A stretch of 64,000 bases of DNA, taken from contig QAKK01000023.1 of NCBI GenBank assembly GCA_003343845.1, positions 1 to 64,000 on the forward strand, in the 5' to 3' direction. Positions 16,693 to 24,570 of the stretch are shown in pieces. The DNA comes from Oscillospiraceae bacterium (GTDB lineage: Bacteria; Bacillota; Clostridia; Oscillospirales; CAG-272). The stretch's first letter is position 1; the number at the start of each line of letters is the position of its first letter. The notes under the pieces are model-generated. The model was given only the letters and a program-made list of their open reading frames with translations. It was not told where the DNA came from and ran no database searches. A program made the translations under genes and the position numbers.

Positions 16693-16968
16693 TTACTCCT
16701 CAAAGTTCGCGACGAGACCCGCCGCTGCAATGATCAGGCAGATCGTGATGCCGAGCGCGCCGGAGATGACACCACACTCCATGCCGCCGATGAAACCGAG
16801 CGCCGCGAAGAAGCTGACCAGCGTCGCCGTGACGCGCAGACCGCGCAGTGTGATGCGCTCACAGACCGTTAGGAAAACGGCGCGGAGGAGGCGCAGCAAA
16901 AACGACGTCTGACGCTTTCGTGCTGCGGTGACATTTTCCTTGCATGCGTATGAAGTGTATGCGTTCAT
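16693..16968 (-). CDS. Small membrane protein divergent from an S24 repressor
   Basis: A 91-residue protein starting at the ATG at 16966-16968 with GGAGG seven bases before. The first ~45 residues are basic and contain an amphipathic 'FLLRLLRAVFLTVCE'. Then come two hydrophobic helices ('ATLVSFFAALGFIGGMECGV' and 'LGITICLIIAAAGLVAN'). I do not recognise the family. It faces the LexA-like repressor gene across a shared regulatory gap with several dyads. By position it is the likely regulated target, comparable in arrangement (not sequence) to lexA-yneA of Bacillus. A damage-induced membrane or division-control role is inference. Confidence 0.7.
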   Translation of the reverse strand: MNAYTSYACKENVTAARKRQTSFLLRLLRAVFLTVCERITLRGLRVTATLVSFFAALGFIGGMECGVISGALGITICLIIAAAGLVANFEE

Positions 16969-17017
16969 TTTACAGTCCTCCGTGTTTCTTCGGCTCTTTC
17001 GTGTCTTTATGATAACA

Positions 17018-17139
17018 CCATTTTTGGAAAATGTCAATACATTTTTGAAAAAATATTTCCGCATTTGAGAAAATATTTTATCCGTTTCGGGCATTTTATC
17101 GAAAAAAGTATTTACATTTCGGAAAATGTGTGTTACAAT
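17018..17139. promoter_or_regulatory. Operator/promoter region between the small membrane protein and the S24 repressor
   Basis: Four short dyads occur: CATTTT-tgg-AAAATG (17019-17033), ATTTTT-ga-AAAAAT (17041-17054), ATTT-gaga-AAAT (17063-17074) and ACATTT-cgga-AAATGT (17114-17129). The last lies between a -35 tttaca (17111-17116) and a -10 tacaat (17134-17139), spaced 17, which would drive the repressor gene. Bound repressor there would block its own promoter. Confidence 0.55.
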
Positions 17140-17198
17140 CGTTTTAACAGGAATTTTCGTCTGCTTTTTCATATAATCTTGTAAAAAGGAGTTTGATT

Positions 17199-17987
17199 AT
17201 GCGTTTTTCCGAGCGTGTCAAACAGGTTAAAAAGGATAAAGGGATCACCAACGAGGCGCTGTCCGAGGCGAGCGGCATTCCGCTGGGTACACTCGGCAAG
17301 CTGCTCTCCGGCTTCACCGAGGAGCCGAAGCTGTCCACCGCCGTGGCGATTGCCGAGGCGCTCGGGTGCAGCCTGGAATATCTGGCGACCGGGAAGGAAG
17401 AGGCGCTCACGCTTTCCGCCGACGAGACCGCAATGATCGAGCGCTACCGTGCGCTCGACGCACACGGCACCCGTGTATGCGACTATATATTGAACGAAGA
17501 ATACATGCGCGCCGCTGAGCGCGCGAGAAATGTCGTGGCGGATGTTCCCGCTGCCTTTTTCCGCGAGGAGATCCGGCGCGGCAGCGCGAGCAAAACCGCA
17601 AAGCCTGTCGCAAAATCCCGCCGGATTCCCTTCTTTGCCGACCGCGTTTCCGCCGGTCCCGGCGTCCATCTGGAGACCAACGACGCCTCCGAGATCAGCA
17701 TCGTGGACAGCCCGAAGACGCGGGATGCCGACTTTGCCCTGCGCGTGTCCGGCGACTCGATGGAGCCGCGCTACCATGACGGCGACATTCTGCTGGTTGC
17801 CGGCAGTGCGGAGGTTGCCCCCGGCGAGCTCGGCATCTTCATCTGCGACGGCGAGGGCTATTTCAAGCAGTTCGGCGGCGACAGCCTCGTTTCGCTGAAC
17901 CCGCGCTACGCGCCCATCCCGCTTTCCACCTTCGGTTCGTTCTCCTGCCGCGGCAAGGTGCTCGGCGTGCTGAAACAGAAATCTTAA
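17199..17987 (+). CDS. XRE-family repressor with LexA-like S24 self-cleavage domain
   Basis: The ATG at 17199 has AAGGAG seven bases ahead. Residues 1-65 form a Cro/CI-type HTH ('NEALSEASGIPLGTLGKLL'). A linker follows, then the S24 peptidase fold. The predicted scissile bond is Ala152-Gly153 in 'RVSAGPG', the nucleophile is Ser187 in 'VSGDSMEP', and the general-base Lys223 is in 'YFKQF'. All three catalytic features of RecA-stimulated autocleavage are present. No phage genes surround it, so it is a chromosomal stress repressor or a prophage relic. Autoregulation is suggested by the operator-like dyad over its promoter. Confidence 0.9.
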   Translation: MRFSERVKQVKKDKGITNEALSEASGIPLGTLGKLLSGFTEEPKLSTAVAIAEALGCSLEYLATGKEEALTLSADETAMIERYRALDAHGTRVCDYILNEEYMRAAERARNVVADVPAAFFREEIRRGSASKTAKPVAKSRRIPFFADRVSAGPGVHLETNDASEISIVDSPKTRDADFALRVSGDSMEPRYHDGDILLVAGSAEVAPGELGIFICDGEGYFKQFGGDSLVSLNPRYAPIPLSTFGSFSCRGKVLGVLKQKS

Positions 17988-18014
17988 AACCGATGTAAAT
18001 TGTGGGTTTTGCGC

Positions 18015-18043
18015 TTGCGCATGCGGGAAGACTATGGTATAAT
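18015..18043 (+). promoter_or_regulatory. Promoter of the pantothenate kinase gene
   Basis: TTGCGC (18015-18020), 17-bp spacer, TATAAT (18038-18043). Confidence 0.75.
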
Positions 18044-18094
18044 GGCTGTATCCTGCAAAATTGCGGCACACCCGCATCCGTAAGGGGGATTACC

Positions 18095-18919
18095 TTGGTC
18101 ACCATCGGTATCGACATCGGCGGCAGCACGACGAAGATCGTCGGCTTTGCGTCGAAGAACACCGCCGCGCTGATCGAGCCGCTCTCGGTTCGTGCAACCG
18201 ACCCGGTCACATCGGTCTACGGCGCGTTCGGCAAATTCATCAGTGAAAACGACCTTGCGCTCTCGGACATCGAAAAGGTTTCGGTGACCGGCGTCGGCGC
18301 GAAATATATCACCAAGCCGCTCTACGATCTCCCCTGTGAGACCGTGCCGGAGTTTCGTTCCATCGGGCTCGGCGGGCTGTACCTGTCCGGCCTTGAGGAC
18401 GTCATCGTGGTCAGCATGGGGACGGGCACGGCGCTGGTACATGCCATCCGGGGCGCCGACATTGAATACCTCGGCGGCACGGGCGTCGGCGGCGGCACGC
18501 TCAGCGGACTGTCCCGTCAGCTCATCGGCATCGACTCCGTGCGGCACCTGTCCGAGCTGGCGCTCGGCGGCGATCTCGATCACATCGACCTGCGCATCAA
18601 GGACATCACCGCCGCCAGCTACAATACCCTGCCCGAGAACATGACGGCTGCCAACTTCGGCAAGATCAGCGAGTTTGCCACGAAGGAGGACCTTGCACTG
18701 GGTCTGATCAACATGATCTTCGAGACCATCGGCATGATGGCGGTCTTCAACTCCCGGATGCACAGAACCCGCGACATCGTGCTCACCGGCAATCTGACGC
18801 AGATCGCGCAGGCAAAGGGGACCTTCAAGACGCTGTCCGACATGTTTGACGTCAACTTTATCATTCCGGAGCGCGCCCAGTATGCCACGGTCATCGGCGC
18901 GGCGCTCTGCACCCTTTGA
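18095..18919 (+). CDS. coaW: Type II pantothenate kinase
   Basis: The start is a TTG at 18095 preceded by AAGGGGGA; no ATG fits. The product begins 'VTIGIDIGGSTTKIVGFAS', the phosphate-1 motif of the ASKHA fold. It continues with 'VSVTGVGAKYITKPLYDLP', 'VIVVSMGTGTALVHA', 'YLGGTGVGGGTLSGLSRQL' and 'DIVLTGNLTQ', all typical of bacterial CoaW-type enzymes, which phosphorylate pantothenate in the first step of CoA synthesis. The type II enzyme is usual in Staphylococcus and many Clostridia. The HAD gene starts 5 bases after the stop, so the two are cotranscribed. Confidence 0.93.
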   Translation: MVTIGIDIGGSTTKIVGFASKNTAALIEPLSVRATDPVTSVYGAFGKFISENDLALSDIEKVSVTGVGAKYITKPLYDLPCETVPEFRSIGLGGLYLSGLEDVIVVSMGTGTALVHAIRGADIEYLGGTGVGGGTLSGLSRQLIGIDSVRHLSELALGGDLDHIDLRIKDITAASYNTLPENMTAANFGKISEFATKEDLALGLINMIFETIGMMAVFNSRMHRTRDIVLTGNLTQIAQAKGTFKTLSDMFDVNFIIPERAQYATVIGAALCTL

Positions 18920-18923
18920 GCCT

Positions 18924-19634
18924 ATGAAACCGAAAATGATTCTCTTTGACTACGGGCAGACGCTCGTCGTCGAACCGCAGTTTGACGCCAGGCGCGGTTA
19001 CGGCGCAGTCTACGACAGAACCGACGGCGGCAAGGTGAGCCGCGCGCGCTTTGCCGACTTTGCGGATGCAATGTTTCTTCAGCTTGCCGTGAAAGCCCAC
19101 GCCGCCTATCACGAGATCGACGATGTCCGCTTCCTGCGCTCGGTCTGCGCCTACTGCGACATGCAGAGCAGAATTTCCTTTGAGGATGCCGACCTGCTCT
19201 ACTGGGACACCGCCACAGACGGCTCGCACGCATCGCCGCATGCGGCGGAGATGCTCGCGGCGCTTGATGCGCACGGCATCCGCACAGGCATCGTCAGCAA
19301 CCTCTGCTTTGCCAAAACCAATCTGGAAAAGCGGCTTGCGCGCTACTTACCGGAACACCGATTTGAACTGGTTGCCGCCAGTTCGGAACTGCTCTTCCGC
19401 AAGCCCGAGCCGTTCATCTTCAACTACGCGCTGCACCGCGCGCGGCTGACTGCCGCCGAGGTGTGGTTTGTCGGCGACAATCCGACGGCGGACATTTACG
19501 GTGCCGCCAATGTCGGCATGCGTCCGATCCTCTACACCGGCGCGCACATGCGCGATTTTGACGAACCGCTTCAGGTGACGCATACCCGCATTGAAGACCT
19601 TGCGGAGCTGATCCGGCTCGTCGACGAAGCCTGA
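18924..19634 (+). CDS. HAD-superfamily hydrolase
   Basis: A 236-residue protein starting at the ATG just after coaW. Motif I is 'ILFDYGQTL': the nucleophile Asp is present, but the usual second Asp (general acid) is Gly. Motif II is 'GIVSNL', motif III the Lys in 'LLFRKPEP', and motif IV 'VWFVGDNPTADIYGAANVGM'. The cap is helical, as in subfamily I. It may be a phosphatase of CoA precursors or nucleotides, as co-operonic location suggests, but the substrate is not determinable. The altered motif I may weaken phosphatase turnover. Confidence 0.85.
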   Translation: MKPKMILFDYGQTLVVEPQFDARRGYGAVYDRTDGGKVSRARFADFADAMFLQLAVKAHAAYHEIDDVRFLRSVCAYCDMQSRISFEDADLLYWDTATDGSHASPHAAEMLAALDAHGIRTGIVSNLCFAKTNLEKRLARYLPEHRFELVAASSELLFRKPEPFIFNYALHRARLTAAEVWFVGDNPTADIYGAANVGMRPILYTGAHMRDFDEPLQVTHTRIEDLAELIRLVDEA

Positions 19635-19713
19635 TTTCCTCCGACATCATCAGTATACCGCTTTTTCTGTCCCATAAAACGGACTTCAAAACGATTTTCA
19701 CGAAAACAGAATA

Positions 19714-19754
19714 AAAAACGGCAGATTCCGTGTCATACGGAATCTGCCGTTTTT
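19714..19754. terminator. Bidirectional terminator between the HAD gene and the catabolic operon
   Basis: A perfect 18-bp stem (19714-19731/19737-19754) flanked by A and T tracts. It ends both convergent units. Confidence 0.93.
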
Positions 19755-19764
19755 GTTGATGCGA

Positions 19765-21192
19765 TTATTTGCCGTACTTGTCGCGGAATGCCTTGATGGC
19801 CTTCTCGAAACAGAGCATCGGCACTCTTGCCGAGCCTGCGCCGATCAGACCGCCCTGGTAGTTGAACATACCGCCGTGGATCTCGGGGGCAATGCCCGTC
19901 TCGAGAACCTTGCGGATGTCAATGCCGACAGGCAGGAAGTCAAAGTCGAGGTTCGGAACCGGGAATGCCGGGTTGTGGGTGATGCAGATTTCTTCCATCT
20001 CGCGGGTGATGTGGATGGCGTCCTTCAGCTTCAGACCACGCAGGCTGCAAACGATCGGGCTGGCAGCAGCGGCGAGACCGCCCATGCCGGCGCACTCAAC
20101 GACGCAGCTGTCGCCGATCCAGGGCAGCTGATCCTTCTCGGTGAACTTCGAGGAGGTATAACGACCCTTCATCATCGGTGCGGGAGCGGTGAACCACTCG
20201 TTGTCGCCGAGACCTGCAACCTTGATACCGAACTCTACGCCGTTGCCGCAGATCGCGGTGACCATCGTGGAGTACTCGGTGCCGACTGCCGACAGCATTG
20301 CACTGCGGCTTGCCCCCTGACCGATGCAGTGGAAGAAGCGGGGCGTCTCGACAATGTAATCGAGCGTATCCAGGATCTGCTGACGGTCAAAGCCCTCGAG
20401 CTTGAACAGCTCGGGCAGGATCTTCTTATCGAAGAGCAGGTCGGAAGCCGTCTGACGGGTGTGGTTTTCGTCGCCCATCTGGAAGCTCTCTGCGAGGATC
20501 GGCTTGACAGCGAGACCGCCCATCTTCTTGAGGACGGCGCGCATCACCGGGAAGAACTCATCGCGCATGCGGCGCAGATAGTTTGCGATCTCCTCGGAGT
20601 ACAGACCCCAGCCGCAGAAACCGCCCTGGTTCGGACCCTCTGCCGGGAAGTTTGCGGAAATCTTACCGGTTGCTCTGTCCTCGATGATGAACATCGCAAC
20701 GCTCTTGGTGATGATACCGGTACCTGCACCGACCGTGTTGGTATCGAGCGCGGACATGATCTTGACCTTGCCGGACTTGATCAGTTTGACGGCATCCTCA
20801 TCGGTCTCTGCCCAGTGCTCGAAACGGCAAGCGCTGACCAGACCGCGCTGGTGCAGCATGACCATGTCTTCGTAAGCGATCGGAGGACCGGAGTGAATGA
20901 TCGTATAATCATCGAGCCCCTCGATGACATCACCTGCGGGCAGGATGTCAATGAGATAAGGCTGCGAATCAATGATTCTGTGAACGGCCTTGTCGTTTGC
21001 CTCGTCGATCTTTGCCTTGAGTTCGGGCGAAGAGATCGCGTTGAGTGCATCCAGAACCTCGGCGCTCTGCTTTACGGGCGGCTTCCATTCGATCTGGGTC
21101 GCCTTGACGCCCTGTGCGACGAGTGCATCGTAAAAGAGCGTCGTACCGATGTTGATGACGCGAAGATCGCTCTTATATTCCTTTTCTGCCAT
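19765..21192 (-). CDS. DUF1116 (YlbE/AllG-like) protein
   Basis: The ATG at 21190-21192 lies 5 bases after the fdrA stop. A ~475-residue protein with DUF1116 features: 'VLPAGDVIEGLDDYTIIHSG'-type region, 'MSALDTNTVGAGTGIITKSV', 'ANFPAEGPNQGGFCGWGLYS', 'SAVGTEYSTMVTAICGNGVE' and 'IGDSCVVECAGMGGLAAAAS'. In Escherichia coli the related protein AllG (YlbE) works with AllF (FdrA) and AllH as an oxamate carbamoyltransferase in allantoin breakdown. Here AllH and a carbamate kinase are absent, and the neighbours are sugar-acid enzymes. Membership of a transferase complex with FdrA is likely; the substrate is unknown. It is the last gene of the nine-gene operon. Confidence 0.82.
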   Translation of the reverse strand: MAEKEYKSDLRVINIGTTLFYDALVAQGVKATQIEWKPPVKQSAEVLDALNAISSPELKAKIDEANDKAVHRIIDSQPYLIDILPAGDVIEGLDDYTIIHSGPPIAYEDMVMLHQRGLVSACRFEHWAETDEDAVKLIKSGKVKIMSALDTNTVGAGTGIITKSVAMFIIEDRATGKISANFPAEGPNQGGFCGWGLYSEEIANYLRRMRDEFFPVMRAVLKKMGGLAVKPILAESFQMGDENHTRQTASDLLFDKKILPELFKLEGFDRQQILDTLDYIVETPRFFHCIGQGASRSAMLSAVGTEYSTMVTAICGNGVEFGIKVAGLGDNEWFTAPAPMMKGRYTSSKFTEKDQLPWIGDSCVVECAGMGGLAAAASPIVCSLRGLKLKDAIHITREMEEICITHNPAFPVPNLDFDFLPVGIDIRKVLETGIAPEIHGGMFNYQGGLIGAGSARVPMLCFEKAIKAFRDKYGK

Positions 21193-21197
21193 ACGAC

Positions 21198-22730
21198 TCA
21201 ACCCCTTTCCTCAAGCGCTGCAAGGAATGCGCTTGCAATCTTGGTGCTTTCATAGTTGCTCTTGGTGACGATAACGCCTGCGTCGCGGAGCATCTGCTCT
21301 GCTGCGAGCGTATCCTGCGGGTCTTCAAGCGAGCCGCAGACGTTGGAGATGAAGATCAGGTTGCTGCCTGCATCCTTCAGCGCCTTGCATTCCTTTGCAA
21401 AGGGCGTGACCGGGTCAGCCGCAACGCCGGGACCCATGATGAAGTCCATCGTGATGACGGCTACGGACGGATCGGCAACTTCCTTCTTGAAGCGCTTCAG
21501 CTTGAGCATCGGGTCAAAGACGGGGTGCGGTGCCTCTGCGGTGAAGTCCTCGGCGCCGAGGTCGAGGATGCAGTGACCGACACTGTTGTTGTGATCCGGG
21601 ATCTGCTCTGCATACTTGGTCTTCAGGTTGGAATAGAGCTTTGCGCCCTTGTTGTGCTTGGTGTAGTAGATCATGCCCTCTTCGGTAAACGTACCGCCGC
21701 TGAACAGACCGCGCACATACTTCTGCTCGGGCTTCAGTGCGGAAACACGCTCGGAGACGAGCTTTGCGATCTGCTCGTCGGTGTAGCCGGCATCCGGCTT
21801 CTTGCCGGTGCAGAGTTCGACCGCCTTCAGCGCAGCCTCCTCGAGGCTGTAAGCCGGGTAAACGCTGTGCCCCTCAAAGAGGGAGGCATCGGCGCCGAGG
21901 AAGATTGCGACAACGGGCTTGGACAGTCTGTCCGCCGCGCTGAGGATCTTTGCCATAACGTCGAGGTTTGCGAGCTTGGAGACGAGGACGATCACCTTGG
22001 TGTCGGGGTCGTCATCCAGGCGGCGCATACCGGCGTGCATCGTGATACCGCCGATCTCGGGGAGCAGGTCGTGTCCGCCCGTGCCGATGATCGAGGTGAC
22101 GCCGAGACCCTGACGCTCGACGATGCAGGAAACCTCCTGCGCGCCCGAGCCGGATGCACCGACGATGCCGACCGGACCGGGACGGACAATCGAGCCTGCG
22201 CCGAGGGCAACGCCCTCGATCAGACCGACGCCGCAGTCAGGCCCCATGACGAGTCTGCCGCGCTCGTTGCCGTACTTCTTGATGTCTGCTTCCTCTTCCA
22301 GCGACACATTGTCGCTGAAGATGAAGACGTCAAGACCCATGGAGAGCGCTTTTTTTGCCTCTGCTGCCGCATATTCGCCGGGCAGAGAGATCTGCACGAG
22401 GTCATAGCCGTCCTCGCGGAGGTCGATCTCGGACAGAGACTTATAGCTGACACCGCCGTCGTTGGTCTTATGATCGATGATGTCCATGATCATCTGCATA
22501 GCCGCTTCGATCTGTTCCTCCGTCTCTGCGGTGACCGCAAGTGCAAGGTCGTTTGCCGTGACGTCCTCGGGCAGGGTATAGCCCAGATCGTCCAGCACCT
22601 CGAGGTTTGCGGGGGTGCACATCTGCGCCTCTGCATTGGAAACGCCCTCGAGCTTGGTTACCTTGTCACCGACTGCCATCAGAGAAACCGAGTCAACATA
22701 GCGGTTCTTTTTCAGAATAACCTTTTTCAT
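21198..22730 (-). CDS. FdrA-like protein (AllF family; succinyl-CoA-synthetase-like fold)
   Basis: A ~510-residue protein. The N-terminal ~100 residues ('RYVDSVSLMAVGDKVTKLEG', 'AMCTPAN'-like 'AQMCTPANLEVL') are FdrA-specific. Next is a CoA-ligase-like Rossmann region ('RLVMGPDCGVGLIEGVALGA', 'PGPVGIVGASGSGAQEVSCI', 'LGVTSIIGTGGHDLLPEIGG'), then a second ligase-like half ('GLFSGGTFTEEGMIYY', 'HCILDLGAEDFT'). FdrA (AllF) is a subunit of oxamate carbamoyltransferase in enterobacteria. Its pairing with a DUF1116 protein is conserved; its setting among Entner-Doudoroff-type genes is not the usual allantoin context. Confidence 0.85.
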   Translation of the reverse strand: MKKVILKKNRYVDSVSLMAVGDKVTKLEGVSNAEAQMCTPANLEVLDDLGYTLPEDVTANDLALAVTAETEEQIEAAMQMIMDIIDHKTNDGGVSYKSLSEIDLREDGYDLVQISLPGEYAAAEAKKALSMGLDVFIFSDNVSLEEEADIKKYGNERGRLVMGPDCGVGLIEGVALGAGSIVRPGPVGIVGASGSGAQEVSCIVERQGLGVTSIIGTGGHDLLPEIGGITMHAGMRRLDDDPDTKVIVLVSKLANLDVMAKILSAADRLSKPVVAIFLGADASLFEGHSVYPAYSLEEAALKAVELCTGKKPDAGYTDEQIAKLVSERVSALKPEQKYVRGLFSGGTFTEEGMIYYTKHNKGAKLYSNLKTKYAEQIPDHNNSVGHCILDLGAEDFTAEAPHPVFDPMLKLKRFKKEVADPSVAVITMDFIMGPGVAADPVTPFAKECKALKDAGSNLIFISNVCGSLEDPQDTLAAEQMLRDAGVIVTKSNYESTKIASAFLAALEERG

Positions 22731-22772
22731 TGTCTTTTTCCCTTCTAACTGTTCGTATAACGGATGTGGTTA

Positions 22773-24413
22773 TTACAGCTGCATTTTTGTCACTGCCGCG
22801 CCGTCCGGTGTGTTCCGGATGACGATGCGGTATTTTTCCTTTTCGTCCACGGAATCGGTACGGACATGGCAGCCCATTGAGCCTGCGCGCGTATAGGCGC
22901 TGACGGCAAGCAGATATGCTGTCTGCAAGTCGTTCACCAGGCGAATGGTTTCAAATTTAAGTTTTGCGGAAGCGCCCTCCAGCGAGGTCTCCTCCAGTGT
23001 CTCCAGCATCGCGCCGAATTCGTCGACTGCCACTTCCAGTTCCGCGCCGCAGCGCAAAACGTTCAGCTTGTCAGACAGAATCTCGCCCATCTGTGCGCGG
23101 AGCTTTGTGAGGAGCTCCGTCTCCACCGGCTTCTTGCCGCACAGCGAGAGCGTGTCGCAGACGAAGTCTTCGATCGTCTCTTCATCAAGATCGGCAGGCG
23201 CTGCGTGATGCAGATATTCCGCCGCACTCTTCCCCGCGATCGAGCCGAAGACCAGCGTCTCCAGCCCCGCATTGCCGCCGATGCGGTTTGCGCCGTGCAG
23301 ACCGCCCGTGACCTCGCCGCAGGCATAAAGCCCGGGAATACCGGTGTCACAGTGCGCGTCGATCACAACGCCGCCGAGCGACGTGTGCGGTGCGGGTGCG
23401 ATCTCAAACGGGGTGGTCGCGATGTCGATGCCGACGTCGGCATAACGCTTGACATAGGAGGCGTACAGCTCATTGAGCTTTTCCCTGCCTACGCCGGTCG
23501 CGTCGAAGTAGACGCCGCCGTGCTCGGTGCCGCGCCCCTCTTTGATCTCCTTGAAGATGCACTTTGCCTGGACATCCTTGTCGACGCATTCGCCCTTATC
23601 GCTGTAGTTCAGCATGAAGCGCTCGCCGAGTGCGTTGCGCAGCACAGCCCCTTCGAAGAACATCGTGGTGATGACGCTCTTGCCGCGGAGCGCCGCAGGC
23701 GCGACCGCCGCAGAAGGCTCAAACTGCACAAACTCCATGTCGCAGAGCGACGCGCCCGCGCCGAACGCCATGGCAATGCCGTCGCCGCCGATGTCCGACA
23801 TGTTGGTCGAGAACGGATAGATGTTGCAGAAACCGCCGGATGCCAGCACAACAACATCTGCCGTGTAGCAGGTGAAGGTTTCGGTCTTCTCACTATAGGT
23901 GAGCGCGCCCGAAACTCTGCCGTCCGCCTTCAGAAGACGAAGGGCGCGGGTGCTGCCGATCTCGGTGATGTTCGGATTCCCGGCAAACTCGGCACGAATT
24001 GCGTTCATGATCGCAACGCCGGCATGGTTGCCGACGCTGGCGACGCGCGGATTGCTTGCGCCGAGCGGACGCAGGAGCGAATAGGAGCCGTCCTTCTGTC
24101 GATTGAACTCAATGCCGAGCTCTTTCATCAGCGGCGGAACCACGGAAAGCGAACCCTTGCAAAGTGCATCGACCAGCGCTGGATTGCTCTGCTCCCTGCC
24201 GCTTTTCAGCGTGTCCGCCTCAAAGCAGGCAACGCTGTCGTCGGGATGGAGCGGTACATTGAAGCCGTGCACATAGGGCGATGCACCGAGCCCGTCGCCG
24301 AGGATCGTAATCTTTTTGTCCGGGCAGCTTTTCGCGATGCCGCGTGCCGCCAACAGACCCGAAAGACCGCATCCGAGGATCAGCGCATCGGTTTTTACTA
24401 CGGAATACTCCAC
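22773..24413 (-). CDS. FAD-dependent oxidoreductase of the fumarate reductase / L-aspartate oxidase type
   Basis: A ~546-residue protein starting with GTG at 24411-24413 after AAGGAAA. FAD-binding 'ALILGCGLSGLLAARGIA' is followed by 'VVLASGGFCNIYPFSTN' and 'TSLGGVVIDAHCDTGIPGLY', then 'ACGEVTGGLHGANRIGGNAG', the flavin/substrate block of SdhA, FrdA and NadB. The C-terminal helical domain ends with 'RAGSMGCHVRTD', equivalent to the active-site His-Arg region. No covalent-flavin or iron-sulfur partner subunit is adjacent, so it is probably soluble. It likely oxidises or reduces a dicarboxylate-like or alpha,beta-unsaturated acid, perhaps a substrate of the neighbouring FdrA/DUF1116 pair. Confidence 0.83.
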   Translation of the reverse strand: MEYSVVKTDALILGCGLSGLLAARGIAKSCPDKKITILGDGLGASPYVHGFNVPLHPDDSVACFEADTLKSGREQSNPALVDALCKGSLSVVPPLMKELGIEFNRQKDGSYSLLRPLGASNPRVASVGNHAGVAIMNAIRAEFAGNPNITEIGSTRALRLLKADGRVSGALTYSEKTETFTCYTADVVVLASGGFCNIYPFSTNMSDIGGDGIAMAFGAGASLCDMEFVQFEPSAAVAPAALRGKSVITTMFFEGAVLRNALGERFMLNYSDKGECVDKDVQAKCIFKEIKEGRGTEHGGVYFDATGVGREKLNELYASYVKRYADVGIDIATTPFEIAPAPHTSLGGVVIDAHCDTGIPGLYACGEVTGGLHGANRIGGNAGLETLVFGSIAGKSAAEYLHHAAPADLDEETIEDFVCDTLSLCGKKPVETELLTKLRAQMGEILSDKLNVLRCGAELEVAVDEFGAMLETLEETSLEGASAKLKFETIRLVNDLQTAYLLAVSAYTRAGSMGCHVRTDSVDEKEKYRIVIRNTPDGAAVTKMQL

Positions 24414-24570
24414 TGTTCTGTTTCCTTTCCGGATAATATGGGTCGAGGCTGTTCATGGCGCTGCCGGAATCCGGCAGCGCCATTTTTAAGCAGCCTTATT
24501 GGGGCATCAGGCTGCAAACCGACAGGTTTCCCTTTTTCGGTCGGCGCTTTTTTCACAGTCCCGAAAACTT
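24414..24570 (-). other. Intercistronic region with several stem-loops
   Basis: This 157-base gap holds no ORF. On the minus strand there are successive stems: ccgac/gtcgg, gcagcc/ggctgc, and a strong 13-bp stem tggcgctgccgga (about 24455-24484). The strong stem lacks a T-tract in the operon's direction, so it is more likely an mRNA-processing or stability element than a terminator. Confidence 0.5.

Noticed and set aside
17018..17987. S24 repressor as sign of a prophage
   Set aside because: No integrase, terminase, capsid, portal or lysis genes occur nearby; the flanking genes are chromosomal housekeeping genes.
19765..22730. Calling fdrA and the DUF1116 gene an allantoin/oxamate degradation locus
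   Set aside because: AllH, carbamate kinase and ureide enzymes are absent and the neighbours are Entner-Doudoroff-type genes.
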